Shown: piece by piece, positions 34,040 to 42,870 of the stretch
Layout of the letters: every line of letters starts with the position of its first letter
How positions within the stretch are numbered: the stretch's first letter is position 1
Source of the DNA: SHZL01 sp963784425
Lineage (GTDB): Bacteria; Pseudomonadota; Gammaproteobacteria; Xanthomonadales; SZUA-36
Direction: 5' to 3'
Assembly: GCA_963784425.1 (NCBI GenBank)
Contig: CAWARM010000003.1
Span: forward strand, 1-64,000
Length of the DNA stretch: 64,000 nt
The notes under the pieces: model-generated
The model's input: the letters and a program-made list of their open reading frames with translations, nothing else
What the model was told of the DNA's origin: nothing
The model's database searches: none
Program-made: the position numbers and the translations under genes

Positions 34040-35464
34040 CATCATGCCTACCGCGTTGTTCCACAACCGACGCCCTATTGACCAGGCTGCGACATCGGCC
34101 AAACTAACTACCCGTGAGGCGGCAAGGTGGGCGCCCTGCCGGGTTTGCACCGCGGCAGTCATTTCCCGGTCGAAGTACAGGATATTGTTCTCGTAGTTCA
34201 GATCAAAACTGCGGCGGTCCATGTTGGCCGAACCAATCAGGGTAATGTCATCATCCACGGTAATGGACTTGGTGTGCAGCAAGCCGCCCACGAACTCAAA
34301 GACTTTTACCCCTGCTTCCAGCAGTTCCTGGTAATAGCTGCGGCTGGTAGCTGCAACTTCCCAGGAATCGTTGCGCGCCGGAAAAATGATGGTGGTATCA
34401 ACGCCGCGATGGGCGGCAGCGCACAGCGCGGCCTGCATTGACTCCTTTGGAACGAAATACGGCGTCGTAATGACCAGCTTATGGCGGGCCGCGTGCATCA
34501 AGGTTTCAAAGGTTTCCGGCATGGCGGAGTTACGCACCGTTGGCCCGGTGGCGATCACCTGGGCGGTAAAGCCCGGGCTGGACTCCGCGATGGGCTCCTC
34601 GAGAAGGTGGCGAATGTCTTCATTCACGCAGCTCATCCAGTCGCTGATGAAAACATGCTGGTTCTGCCGTGCAATCGGCCCCTCAAAACGCATCAGCGCA
34701 TCAACCCAGGGGGCGAACTTCGGCTTTACCCGGAACTCCGGGTCAGCGCAGTTCTGGCTGCCGCAGTAGGTGATGCGGTTGTCGATGACGACGATTTTAC
34801 GATGATTGCGCAGGTCGATCCGGCCAAGGGCAATGCGCATCAGTGGGTGTCCTATGCGCAGTGCCTCCGCCAGCTGCACACCTGCCTGCCGCATCTCTTG
34901 CCAGCAATGCGAGCGGATCATGGCGCGCGAGCCCAGTCCGTCGGCCATGGCCCGGCAGGCAACTCCGCGGATGGCAGCGCGCTTGAGTGCATCAGCCACT
35001 TTGCGGCCGTTGTTGTCTTCCAGCCAGATGTAGAAAATCAGGTGGATATGGTCTGTGGCCGCATCCATGTCGGCCACGATCGCGTCGATCCCGCTGTTGG
35101 AGTCGCCCATCAAGCGCGCTGAATTTCCACCCACCGGCGCAAACCCGTTGATGGTCTCGCCCTGCCGGAACAGGGGCTCGCAACGTTCAGGGAATTCTGC
35201 TCGCAGCCAGTCTGCATTAGCTGATTGCGGAGGGATTGCTGGGGGCATGGTCGCCAGCGCTGCTGCCGCTCGCTTCGCTCGTTTGCGGCCAATGTTGGTC
35301 TCGCCAAACAGGATGTAGGCCACGATTCCGGCAACCGGTATCACGGCGATTGCCACCACCCAGGCTATGCGCGATTCCGGGTCGCGGTGCGGGCGCAGGA
35401 TGGCCCGTGCCATAAACGCCAAGTGGACCAAAACCGTGCCCACGGAGGCAAACGTCACCCACAT
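34025..35464 (-). CDS. cls: Cardiolipin synthase (phospholipase D family)
   Basis: A 479-residue inner-membrane enzyme that condenses two phosphatidylglycerols to cardiolipin. Two N-terminal membrane helices (about 3-20 and 33-52) are followed by two HKD motifs: HRKIVVIDN (about 222-230) with GSQNCADPEF, and HTKSITVDDD (about 398-407) with GSANMDRRS. TPYFVPKES is also conserved. The ATG at 35464 matches the ClsA topology. It lies 40 bp after the outer-membrane protein gene at 35504 on the same strand. Confidence 0.93.
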   Translation of the reverse strand: MWVTFASVGTVLVHLAFMARAILRPHRDPESRIAWVVAIAVIPVAGIVAYILFGETNIGRKRAKRAAAALATMPPAIPPQSANADWLRAEFPERCEPLFRQGETINGFAPVGGNSARLMGDSNSGIDAIVADMDAATDHIHLIFYIWLEDNNGRKVADALKRAAIRGVACRAMADGLGSRAMIRSHCWQEMRQAGVQLAEALRIGHPLMRIALGRIDLRNHRKIVVIDNRITYCGSQNCADPEFRVKPKFAPWVDALMRFEGPIARQNQHVFISDWMSCVNEDIRHLLEEPIAESSPGFTAQVIATGPTVRNSAMPETFETLMHAARHKLVITTPYFVPKESMQAALCAAAHRGVDTTIIFPARNDSWEVAATSRSYYQELLEAGVKVFEFVGGLLHTKSITVDDDITLIGSANMDRRSFDLNYENNILYFDREMTAAVQTRQGAHLAASRVVSLADVAAWSIGRRLWNNAVGMMSPLL

Positions 35465-35503
35465 AGTGTTATAATAACGGTTAGCAGGGGCAATTCGGCC
35501 TTC

Positions 35504-36286
35504 TCAGAACTTGAATACCACCCCGAGTTGTGGCCCTTTAATGACCAGGTCAGACGCTACCGCGTGATCGAACTCGTAATCCAGGTAGCGATACGTCAGC
35601 ACTGCGTCGAACGAGGAAAAGTGATAACCCACGCCGGCAGAGGCCTGCCAGGTATTGCTGTTTTGTGTGCCCCAGCCAACATCAAAATACATCGGCAGGT
35701 ACCAGGTCTGGCTGAGGTTTATGTCGCCACGCATACCTATGATGCCATCCCAGAAACCTTCCGATGCGGACCTGTTGAATACTTCGGTGTCATTGACATC
35801 GATCGCGATCCCCAGGTCGAGCGACAGGTAACGCAAGCCTCCAATGACTTCGATCCGTGCGTCATCGCCGTTATGCAGCGCATAGCCAACGGTCGGCGTA
35901 ACGATCCAGGATGTCATGTCCAGTTTGTCATTGATCGTTACCGCAGTGCCGTCCGGAAGATTGGCGTCTCTCAAGTTATTTTTTTGGCTGAGGTTCATGT
36001 AAATGACATCAGTCATGATCGACCATTTGTCGTTGCGTGCGCCGAATTCAGTCATGAACGCAAAGTCCAGATCATTGAGGATCTGGTAGAACGGAAGCTG
36101 CACTTCCCGTCCGCCCGTCGTGTCTATGTTTATGTTGGGTCCCCACAAGTAGATATCCGCCACGTATTCCCAGTCGTAACTACCGCCCGAATCCGCTGCG
36201 AAGACCGGTGCCGCGCTAAGCAGCATCAATGCCATTGCCACGACAAAAAATCGGCTGGTTCCCTGGTAAGTTTCTTTGTTGTTCAT
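35504..36286 (-). CDS. Outer-membrane beta-barrel protein
   Basis: A 260-residue protein. The start at 36286 is chosen for its signal peptide (about 1-30, ending APVFAADS); the frame is open to 36469 without signal-like sequence. The mature part alternates polar and hydrophobic residues in strands (WEYVADIYLWGPNI, WYLPMYFDVGWG, VLTYRYLDYEF) and ends with GVVFKF, the aromatic C-terminus expected of a barrel. It resembles the 8-to-10-strand barrel proteins annotated as outer-membrane protein beta-barrel or porin-family. No substrate can be named. Confidence 0.75.
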   Translation of the reverse strand: MNNKETYQGTSRFFVVAMALMLLSAAPVFAADSGGSYDWEYVADIYLWGPNINIDTTGGREVQLPFYQILNDLDFAFMTEFGARNDKWSIMTDVIYMNLSQKNNLRDANLPDGTAVTINDKLDMTSWIVTPTVGYALHNGDDARIEVIGGLRYLSLDLGIAIDVNDTEVFNRSASEGFWDGIIGMRGDINLSQTWYLPMYFDVGWGTQNSNTWQASAGVGYHFSSFDAVLTYRYLDYEFDHAVASDLVIKGPQLGVVFKF

Positions 36287-36524
36287 GTCCTTGATCTCTC
36301 TTGATTGAAAGTATGCGGTTAGAAACCAATCGGACGGCGTCCGCGTAGTCCGGGGCCGGCCATTCCAGCCGGAATTATACGCCAGAACACCGGCACAGAC
36401 GCCAGTCGGGCAACCCGCAAAGTCAACGTGGACACTTCCTCGACAATATTTTTCCTGTAACAATGCCATGTTAATATTGCACGTACCGAAGGTACTTTAT
36501 GTCAACTGAGGAGGGATACCCGCA

Positions 36525-36968
36525 ATGAAGATCCACAATTCGTTATTCAAACCCGTGCTCGCACTCGCATTGATGGCTTTCAGCACAATGGCGCTGGCTG
36601 AAAATCCAAAGCCATCAGGCACGCTGCAAATCGACGAAACCGAGGTCATGGCCATTATTGGCGGCGCCACGGGCGGCGGCAAACTGAATTACAACGGTGC
36701 TGTACAGGACTTCAAGGTCGCCGGTTTGACAGTCGGTGCAAAAGTGGGCATAGAGCACCTTAAGGTAAGCGGCGAAGTCTACTATCTCGCCGACATAAAC
36801 GACTTTCCCGGTATTTATTTCGAAGCCGAGGCTGCATTCTCCGTGGTTGAAGGCGCGGGCGCCATGTGGCTGAAAAACGACAAGGGCGTGACATTGCATC
36901 TGAAATCCAGTAACGAAGGCCTGGCGATCAATATCGGCGCGGACGGTCTGAAGATCGAAATGAAGTGA
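36525..36968 (+). CDS. Small exported protein of unknown function
   Basis: A 147-residue protein with a signal peptide (1-25, ending MALAEN) and GAGGAG about 11 bases upstream of the ATG. The mature part has the order GGATGGGKLNYNG, VAGLTVGAKVGIEHLKVSGEVYYL, DFPGIYFEAEAAF, GAGAMWLKNDKGVTLHL. Such short Gly-punctuated strands recur in exported proteins of unknown function in other proteobacteria; I do not assign one. It is divergent from the outer-membrane protein gene and convergent with the hydrolase at 36970. Confidence 0.6.
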   Translation: MKIHNSLFKPVLALALMAFSTMALAENPKPSGTLQIDETEVMAIIGGATGGGKLNYNGAVQDFKVAGLTVGAKVGIEHLKVSGEVYYLADINDFPGIYFEAEAAFSVVEGAGAMWLKNDKGVTLHLKSSNEGLAINIGADGLKIEMK

Positions 36969-36969
36969 G

Positions 36970-38481
36970 TCAACCGTTGCTTGACGACGCCGGCCCGGCT
37001 TCGCTCTGCGAAGACGAGGCCGGCGCTCCCAGGCCAAGGAACTCCAGTACCTTGTGTTCAACAAAGGGATAGAAGGGATTCCAGCGCATGCGCAGCATTT
37101 CCGCAGCAGGCACCAACAGAACGTCTCTTTCGCCACGCAGGGCCAAATCCCCGAGGTGAACGCCCGGGCTTTTCGCCCGACCCTCCCCGCCGTATAAGGG
37201 ATCGTCCGGAGGAAACGGCAGCGCTACGTGAGACAGCGAATAAACACCGCGCGGCCAGCTCAGACCAAGATCGGTGGTGGTGGTGATTTCCGACCCGGCC
37301 TGTTGACTGGCATACAACACTTCCAAGGTGTTGGGATCCTTGTTCATCACCAGGCTCAGCGTAAACGTCTTGCCGGGATTAGCCTGAAGAGCCGTTAGCA
37401 TCCTCCCGGGGCTCCAGTTCAGGATGGGCTCCATTTGTGCGACGCGATTGATATCGAACAGCACCAGTTCATGCCCCCCCTTGGGCAGGCGATCAAACAG
37501 ATGTTCGATCAGGTCGGGGGCCAGGACCGTGGCGTCAACTATGGATGAAAAAGCCAGAATCGGTGGAACGCCACCCAGCTTGTTCTGTTTGCCAAGCGCA
37601 GTGATCTGCTGCTGGATTTGATCCGTTAATTTGTACGCCACGTCGGCCGCATTGACCGCAAATGAGCCGTACTTGTAGGGGTCATACTCCGGCAGCAAGC
37701 CTGCCCAGGACAATTTTTCCAGCCCGAGAAACACGCCCAGCCTGGCTTGCCAAACAGCAAAAGCCGCAGCCTTGGATACTCCAATTTCCGGAGATAGCAG
37801 CACCAGGCGGTTCACCTGGGGCAGCGAGGGATCAGCCACTGCGTCCAGTGTATAGTTCACCGCGAGCGCACCGCCATTGGAATATCCCAGGATGTACACC
37901 GGCTGGCCATGTGCTTGCTCAGCCGCTTGGCGCATGGCCAATTTTACGGCCGCAGCCATGTCCTGCCAGGTCACCCGCAGCAAGCCGGAAGGCGCCGTGC
38001 CATGGCCCGGAATGCGCAGGCCGATCACGTAGGCGCCACTGCGGTGCAGTGCCTCGGCAAAGCTGTGCAGGCTGTAGGGAGAATCCGTCATGCCATGCAA
38101 CAGCACCACGACGGCCTTGGGTGAGTCCACCGGCATTTCGTAACTGCGGTTCCAGTTCTGTGGCCACCTGCCCGGATCCGACAGGCTGCCGCGGCTGAAG
38201 CGGTTGATCTGGGTCGATTCATCCGGAACTATTTTTGCACGAACCAGTTCGTCCAGTTGTTTGAACAAGCGGTCTTCCAGTGCGAGGTAGTCTTTGAATG
38301 TCGCTACGTCGGAATGGATGGTAAATTCCTCATCCAGCTCTGCCTCGTGCCAGACACTAAGATCAGGTTGGGCATTCATCTTGAGCACGAACACGACGAT
38401 CAAGGTGATGAACATGCCGATCAAGCCGTAAACGACCGTTCTCAGCGTGTGGTGAAATACCCTGCCAAGCCGAAATGCCAT
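36970..38481 (-). CDS. Membrane-anchored alpha/beta hydrolase
   Basis: A 503-residue protein with one N-terminal membrane anchor (about 13-35, TVVYGLIGMFITLIVVFVL) and an alpha/beta-hydrolase fold. VVVLLHGMTDSPYSLHSFAEAL, RIPGHGTAPSG and the nucleophile elbow GYSNGG (about residue 200) are lipase/esterase features. A late His in VYSLSHVALPF could complete the triad. The C-terminus is Ser/Ala-rich. I chose ATG 38481, with GGAG upstream; a GTG at 38487 is equally spaced. The substrate is unknown. Confidence 0.75.
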   Translation of the reverse strand: MAFRLGRVFHHTLRTVVYGLIGMFITLIVVFVLKMNAQPDLSVWHEAELDEEFTIHSDVATFKDYLALEDRLFKQLDELVRAKIVPDESTQINRFSRGSLSDPGRWPQNWNRSYEMPVDSPKAVVVLLHGMTDSPYSLHSFAEALHRSGAYVIGLRIPGHGTAPSGLLRVTWQDMAAAVKLAMRQAAEQAHGQPVYILGYSNGGALAVNYTLDAVADPSLPQVNRLVLLSPEIGVSKAAAFAVWQARLGVFLGLEKLSWAGLLPEYDPYKYGSFAVNAADVAYKLTDQIQQQITALGKQNKLGGVPPILAFSSIVDATVLAPDLIEHLFDRLPKGGHELVLFDINRVAQMEPILNWSPGRMLTALQANPGKTFTLSLVMNKDPNTLEVLYASQQAGSEITTTTDLGLSWPRGVYSLSHVALPFPPDDPLYGGEGRAKSPGVHLGDLALRGERDVLLVPAAEMLRMRWNPFYPFVEHKVLEFLGLGAPASSSQSEAGPASSSNG

Positions 38482-38704
38482 GACCACTTATCTCCTTCCC
38501 TACCGCCGGTGATGCAGTATAACGCCCCATGCTAGGATAAGTCCCCCGGGGCTCCACATCGGGGTTCCAAATCAGGGTCCCAAAGCATGGTTCGAAACAC
38601 ATGGCTGGCAATGGCTTTCGTGCTAGCGACCGCGCAGTTGCAAGCGGCTGGCGCGGCCACGGAAGCATCCCCACAGGCGGCCGGTTCACGCATCCGCCAC
38701 GGAC

Positions 38705-39817
38705 GTGAAAACGAGCTACATTCACAGCCTGCTGATCGCTAAGGAATTCCCATTGACTGGCTTCAAGTGGGGCGGCCAGCTTATGTACGATTTTCCGTTG
38801 AACAACGAGCCCGAGAATGCTGAGATTACCCTGCGCCGGGCGCAGTTGGCCATTTGGAAAACCTTCTCGCCAAACTGGTCCTTCAAACTCACGGCCCTCT
38901 ACAATACCGGCACATGGCAGGTGAATGACAATTACCTGTTGTACTCGGGCTGGAAAACGGCGGTCCTCCAGCTGGGGGTGTTCAGCCCACAAGTGAGCCT
39001 GGAATACCTCAACAACTTTTCCGGTCTCACGTTCATGGAAAGAAATCTTGCGGTCTATGCTTTATCCGAGAAAAAGATGGGCGGGCTGGGAGTTCTCAAA
39101 CGCACCAGCACCAGCATTTTCCAGGGTGGGTTGTTCTTCTACACCCCCAAAGAGGACGATACCGCAAGTAGCGGGCAGGCGCTGGTCATGCGCTATGTCT
39201 ACTCTCCTGTCCATATAGATGGGCGGACGGGAATTCACCTCGGCGGCTCATTTTCGTACCGCATCAACGCAACGGATGACCAGACTGAGTTCAAAACCCG
39301 ACCCGAAGTTTATTTCACCAACGACAAATTCGTCGATGCAGGCACTATTTCGGGCAGCAACCACATACTTCGTGCCGGCCTGGAAGCCACCCGGATTGTC
39401 GGCAGGTTTTCCTGGCAGACGGAAGTTTTGTCTGCCCATATTCAAAGGGATGGCTATAGCGACATCGGGTTCAAGGGCGCCTATGCCCAGGCCAGTTGGT
39501 TCCTGACCGATGATTCGCGTAATTACAATGCGGGCAGTGGCGTGTATGAGGCGGTAAGCCCTAAAGAGCCGGTGTTCAAGGGCGGCAAGGGCGCACTTGA
39601 ACTCGCCGCCCGGGTCAGCTACGTCGACCTTACCGACAAGGACATCAACGGCGGCACGGAAAGCAATATCTCGCTGGGACTTAACTGGTACCTGAACGCA
39701 CAGCTCCGCGTCATGACCAACCTCATCAAAGTGCTCAACGTGGACCGTCCCGGCAACGAGTTTGATGGCGAAGATCCGTGGATCTTTGGCCTGCGATTAC
39801 AGTGGGTGCTGGAATAA
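38705..39817 (+). CDS. OprO/OprP-like porin, signal peptide out of frame
   Basis: The body (370 residues) resembles phosphate-selective porins O/P: GGQLMYDFPL, LRRAQLAIWKTFSPNWSFKLTALYN, many amphipathic strands and the C-terminal FGLRLQWVLE. The open frame has only a GTG at 38705 and no signal peptide. Upstream, ATG 38587 begins MVRNTWLAMAFVLATAQLQAAGA, a good signal peptide, but in another frame that stops at about 38742. Joining them needs one indel near 38679-38700, giving ...VHASATDVKTSYIHSL. As it stands the porin would not be exported. It may be a recent mutation or an assembly error. Confidence 0.7.
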   Translation: MKTSYIHSLLIAKEFPLTGFKWGGQLMYDFPLNNEPENAEITLRRAQLAIWKTFSPNWSFKLTALYNTGTWQVNDNYLLYSGWKTAVLQLGVFSPQVSLEYLNNFSGLTFMERNLAVYALSEKKMGGLGVLKRTSTSIFQGGLFFYTPKEDDTASSGQALVMRYVYSPVHIDGRTGIHLGGSFSYRINATDDQTEFKTRPEVYFTNDKFVDAGTISGSNHILRAGLEATRIVGRFSWQTEVLSAHIQRDGYSDIGFKGAYAQASWFLTDDSRNYNAGSGVYEAVSPKEPVFKGGKGALELAARVSYVDLTDKDINGGTESNISLGLNWYLNAQLRVMTNLIKVLNVDRPGNEFDGEDPWIFGLRLQWVLE

Positions 39818-39907
39818 GAGCGCTGCACAGCGGGCAATTATCCCCGGACTGGTGAAGGTCCCGGATTGAGAGTAATTTCATGCTTTGGCAACCGGTAGAG
39901 TTCACCA

Positions 39908-40483
39908 ATGACCTATCTCATCGTAGCGCTTGTTCTTTGGAGCCTGATTCACTTCATACCTGCTAGCGCCGTGACGTTCCGCGCGGGACTGGTGCAGCGA
40001 CTTGGAGTCACTGCATACAAGGGCCTCTTCGCCGTAGCAGCTTTCGCTGCCCTGCTGCTGATCATTTCGAACTGGAAATCAGCCTCGGTAGCCCGACTCT
40101 ATACGCCTCCGTCCTGGGGCCCTTACGTGACCATCGTGTTCGCCCTTGCGGCCTTTATCCTGCTATTTGCGCCGTACTTCCGCAATAGCCTGTCCTGCCA
40201 TATCCGGCATCCACAACTGCTTGGCGTCGTGGTGTGGGGAGTTGGCCACCTGTTTTCCAATGGGGAGGCGCGCTCCATCGTTCTGTTTGGCGGGTTTGCA
40301 TTATGGGCCGTGCTGCAGATCATGCTGCTCAACCGTCGTGATGGCGCCTGGACCAGGCCCCAGGCTGCGTCAGTAGTGTCGAATGTCCGCCTGCTGCTGG
40401 CCGGTCTTGGTGTTTTTATCCTGGTCCTGTATTTGCATGGCAGGCTGTTTGGCGTAGATCCCGTGGTGTACCTCCATACATGA
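39908..40483 (+). CDS. NnrU-family membrane protein
   Basis: A 191-residue inner-membrane protein with about five or six helices. The features LIHFIPA at the start, YRGL/YKGLFAVAAF, and the central RNSLSCHIRHPQLLGVVVWGVGHLFSNGEARS are the NnrU signature, with conserved His residues. NnrU was first linked to denitrification and is related to a carotenoid isomerase and the methanethiol S-methyltransferase group. No nitrogen-oxide genes are near. It stands alone. Confidence 0.85.
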   Translation: MTYLIVALVLWSLIHFIPASAVTFRAGLVQRLGVTAYKGLFAVAAFAALLLIISNWKSASVARLYTPPSWGPYVTIVFALAAFILLFAPYFRNSLSCHIRHPQLLGVVVWGVGHLFSNGEARSIVLFGGFALWAVLQIMLLNRRDGAWTRPQAASVVSNVRLLLAGLGVFILVLYLHGRLFGVDPVVYLHT

Positions 40484-40493
40484 TGCCCACACA

Positions 40494-40525
40494 TGATGCA
40501 TGGCCTTAGTGATGCATGGCCTTAG
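40494..40525. repeat. Two-copy 16-bp tandem repeat
   Basis: TGATGCATGGCCTTAG occurs at 40494-40509 and again, identically, at 40510-40525. A partial copy (CATGATGC) lies just before. It is in the 90-bp gap between the NnrU and VOC genes and contains the palindrome ATGCAT twice. Confidence 0.6.
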
Positions 40526-40572
40526 GCGGTGTAGAATCCACAGCCCCTTCTCAATAAAGTAAGGAGATTTCG

Positions 40573-40941
40573 ATGATCGGATATGTCACTGTCGGCACCA
40601 ACGATCTGCCCCGTGCGGCCAAGTTTTATGACGAGCTGCTCGGCGTGCTGGGCGCCAAGCGCTTCATGGAATTTGACACCTTCATCGCCTGGTCTGTCGC
40701 GCCCGATCAGCCAGGCTTTGCCGCAACCAAGCCCTTTGATGGCAACCCCGCCACGGTCGGCAACGGCGTGATGGTAGCCCTGGCGGCGAATTCAAAAGAA
40801 ATGGTGCAAAAGGTATACGACAAGGCCATTGCGCTGGGTGCAAAAGACGAAGGTCCGGTAGGGCCCCGAATGGACAATTTTTACGCCGGCTACTTCCGCG
40901 ATCTGGACGGCAACAAGTTGAACGTGTTCTGCATGACCTGA
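40573..40941 (+). CDS. VOC (glyoxalase/bleomycin-resistance) family protein
   Basis: A 122-residue single-domain protein with the beta-alpha-beta-beta-beta repeat of the vicinal-oxygen-chelate fold: YVTVGTNDLPRAAKFYDELLGVLG at the start and GYFRDLDGNKLNVFC at the end (Asp-Asp-Gly-Asn typical of the last strand). The metal-ligand pattern is incomplete, with Tyr/Thr where His is common at the first position, so catalytic activity is uncertain. AAGGAG lies 8 bases before the ATG. Confidence 0.8.
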   Translation: MIGYVTVGTNDLPRAAKFYDELLGVLGAKRFMEFDTFIAWSVAPDQPGFAATKPFDGNPATVGNGVMVALAANSKEMVQKVYDKAIALGAKDEGPVGPRMDNFYAGYFRDLDGNKLNVFCMT

Positions 40942-41046
40942 CCGGGTAGTTGCTAAATTTGTAGCAGTTCCTGGAACCTTGAATAAATCTGCTCCAGACC
41001 ATCAACATCGATGGTCTGGAGCACAAGGGGCACTGAAATCATCGCC

Positions 41047-41532
41047 CTATCCGATTGAAACACCAAACCCGCCGCCGTTAAGCAGCCAGATGGCAATGTT
41101 CAGTGCCCACAGGTAGACCAGCCACAGCAGGCAGGGCACCAACAACAGCGCCGCCAGGCGCGAAGGCGTGGCAAACAGCTTGATGCACAGCGAGGCGAAA
41201 CCTATCAGCAGTAGCATGACCCCCATGGACCAGCCACTGCGGTTCATGCCAAAGAACAGCCAGGACCACGCGATGATCAGGGCCAGTTGCAGCAACCACC
41301 AGGTCAGTGCGCCGGTGCGCAGGTGGTGACCGGAGGTCCACACTATCCACATCGCCGCCGCCATCAGCACATACACCAGCGCCCAGGCCGGGCCGAAGGC
41401 CCACGCGGGGATGGTCCATTCCGGCTTGTGCAACAGGAAGTACCACTCACCTGCTGCGAAACTGCCACTGATGGCGGCAGCAATCACGACCAGGACGAGG
41501 AAAACCGCCAGAGTGGCGTAACGCGTGCTCAT
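41047..41532 (-). CDS. TspO/MBR-family membrane protein
   Basis: A 161-residue, five-helix membrane protein of the tryptophan-rich sensory protein (TspO) family. W-YFLLHKPEWTIPAWAFGPAWALVYVLMAAA (two pieces) carries the family's Trp-Lys-Pro-x-Trp and FxPxW motifs, and WSWLFFGMNRSGW is in the fourth helix. TspO proteins bind porphyrins and can degrade protoporphyrin; hemJ is in the window but far away. It is upstream of, and on the same strand as, the phospho-lyase gene, though separated from it in transcription order. Confidence 0.85.
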   Translation of the reverse strand: MSTRYATLAVFLVLVVIAAAISGSFAAGEWYFLLHKPEWTIPAWAFGPAWALVYVLMAAAMWIVWTSGHHLRTGALTWWLLQLALIIAWSWLFFGMNRSGWSMGVMLLLIGFASLCIKLFATPSRLAALLLVPCLLWLVYLWALNIAIWLLNGGGFGVSIG

Positions 41533-41560
41533 GTTGTCTACTCCTGTCCGCTAGCCAGTA

Positions 41561-42838
41561 TCACACCGAGGAAAAGGCCAGCTCAAGATTTTCCAGCAGC
41601 AAGTCTGCGTTCTCGTGTGAGAAAACCAGCGGCGGGCGTATCTTGATCAGGCAATCCTGCGGCCCGGAAGTTGCCACCAGCACGCCCTGGTCGCGCATGG
41701 CATCGCGAATATGGGCGGCTTCTTCACGAGCAGGTTCCAGCGTGCTGCGATCTTTGACCAGGTCAAGGCCCACGAAAAAGCCCTTGCCACGCACATCCCC
41801 GATCAGCGGGAATCGGCTGGCCAGGCGGCGTAATCCTGCACCGAGGTAAGCACCCACTTCGTGGACATTTTGCAGGATGTGTTCCTGCTCAACGACGTCC
41901 AGTACCGCCAGCCCCACGGCAGCAGACACCGGGTTGCCGCCAAAGGTATTGAAATAGTGGAACTTGCGTGAGAACGCCTCGGCGATGGCCGGTGTAGTGA
42001 CCACCGCAGCCAGCGGATGTCCATCCCCGATGGGTTTGCCGAGGGTCACGATGTCAGGGATTACGCCCGAGTCTTCAAAGCCCCACATATGATCGCCGAG
42101 GCGGCACAGCCCTGACTGGACTTCATCCGCAACACACAGGCCTCCAGCCGCGCGCACTTGCTCATACGAAGATTTGAAATAGCCTTCAGGTGCAGTAAAC
42201 AGACCACAGGCGTCAAAAATTCCGTCAAACAGCAGCATGGCCGGCTTGCGGCCCCGCCGGTCCAACTCCTCAATGGCATCCCCCACCAGGGTGGCGTACT
42301 TCAACCCCAGGTCGGCTTCGCCATAGCGGAAGCTGCCACGCAGGCCGTCGGGAGGTTCGACGGCAACCAGGTAATCGGGACGATCTGCCGCCGGATATTC
42401 AGCGGTAGACAGTTCTGTCACCACCATGGAATTGCCGTGGTAGGAATCCCTGCTGACAATCGCGCCGTCATTGCCGGTGACGGTGCGGGCAATGCGAAAC
42501 GCCAGGTCATTGGCCTCGGTACCGGTGCAGACAAACATGCATACCTTGAGATCACCAGGGAAGGTGGCGCCCAATCGTTCGGCGTAACGCACCACGTTTT
42601 CGTGCAGGTAACGGGTATGGGTATTGAGGGTCGCAGCCTGCTCACTCAAAGCCTTGACCACGTGCGGGTGGCAATGCCCCACGGATGCCACGTTGTTGTA
42701 GCAATCAAGGTAACGCTTGCCGTCGACATCAAACAACCACACGCCTTCCCCGCGCACGAGGTGAACCGGCTTGCTGTAAAACAGCCGGTAGGCCGGGCCC
42801 ATGGCGCGCTGGCGCCGGCTGAGCAGATCTTCCTGCAT
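41561..42838 (-). CDS. PLP-dependent class III aminotransferase-like phospho-lyase (AGXT2L type)
   Basis: A 425-residue fold-type I PLP enzyme. The block YNNVASVGHCHPHVV, LNTHTRYLHENVVRYAERL and FVCTGTEANDLAFRIAR is much closer to AGXT2L phospho-lyases (ethanolamine-phosphate or phosphohydroxylysine lyase) than to ordinary aminotransferases. The PLP lysine is in TLGKPIGDGHPLAAV. Such enzymes eliminate phosphate and ammonia to give an aldehyde. I chose the Met at 42838, with GGGGAG upstream; a Met at 42874 overlaps the kinase stop as ATGA. The kinase gene just upstream would make its phosphorylated substrate. Confidence 0.8.
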   Translation of the reverse strand: MQEDLLSRRQRAMGPAYRLFYSKPVHLVRGEGVWLFDVDGKRYLDCYNNVASVGHCHPHVVKALSEQAATLNTHTRYLHENVVRYAERLGATFPGDLKVCMFVCTGTEANDLAFRIARTVTGNDGAIVSRDSYHGNSMVVTELSTAEYPAADRPDYLVAVEPPDGLRGSFRYGEADLGLKYATLVGDAIEELDRRGRKPAMLLFDGIFDACGLFTAPEGYFKSSYEQVRAAGGLCVADEVQSGLCRLGDHMWGFEDSGVIPDIVTLGKPIGDGHPLAAVVTTPAIAEAFSRKFHYFNTFGGNPVSAAVGLAVLDVVEQEHILQNVHEVGAYLGAGLRRLASRFPLIGDVRGKGFFVGLDLVKDRSTLEPAREEAAHIRDAMRDQGVLVATSGPQDCLIKIRPPLVFSHENADLLLENLELAFSSV

Positions 42839-42870
42839 GTCCTTCTCCCCGAGTCCTGTTGTCTTCCTGT

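Noticed and set aside
35464..35503. Promoter between the outer-membrane protein gene and cls
   Set aside because: A TATAAC-like hexamer is present but its best -35 is only 14 bp away, too short to claim.
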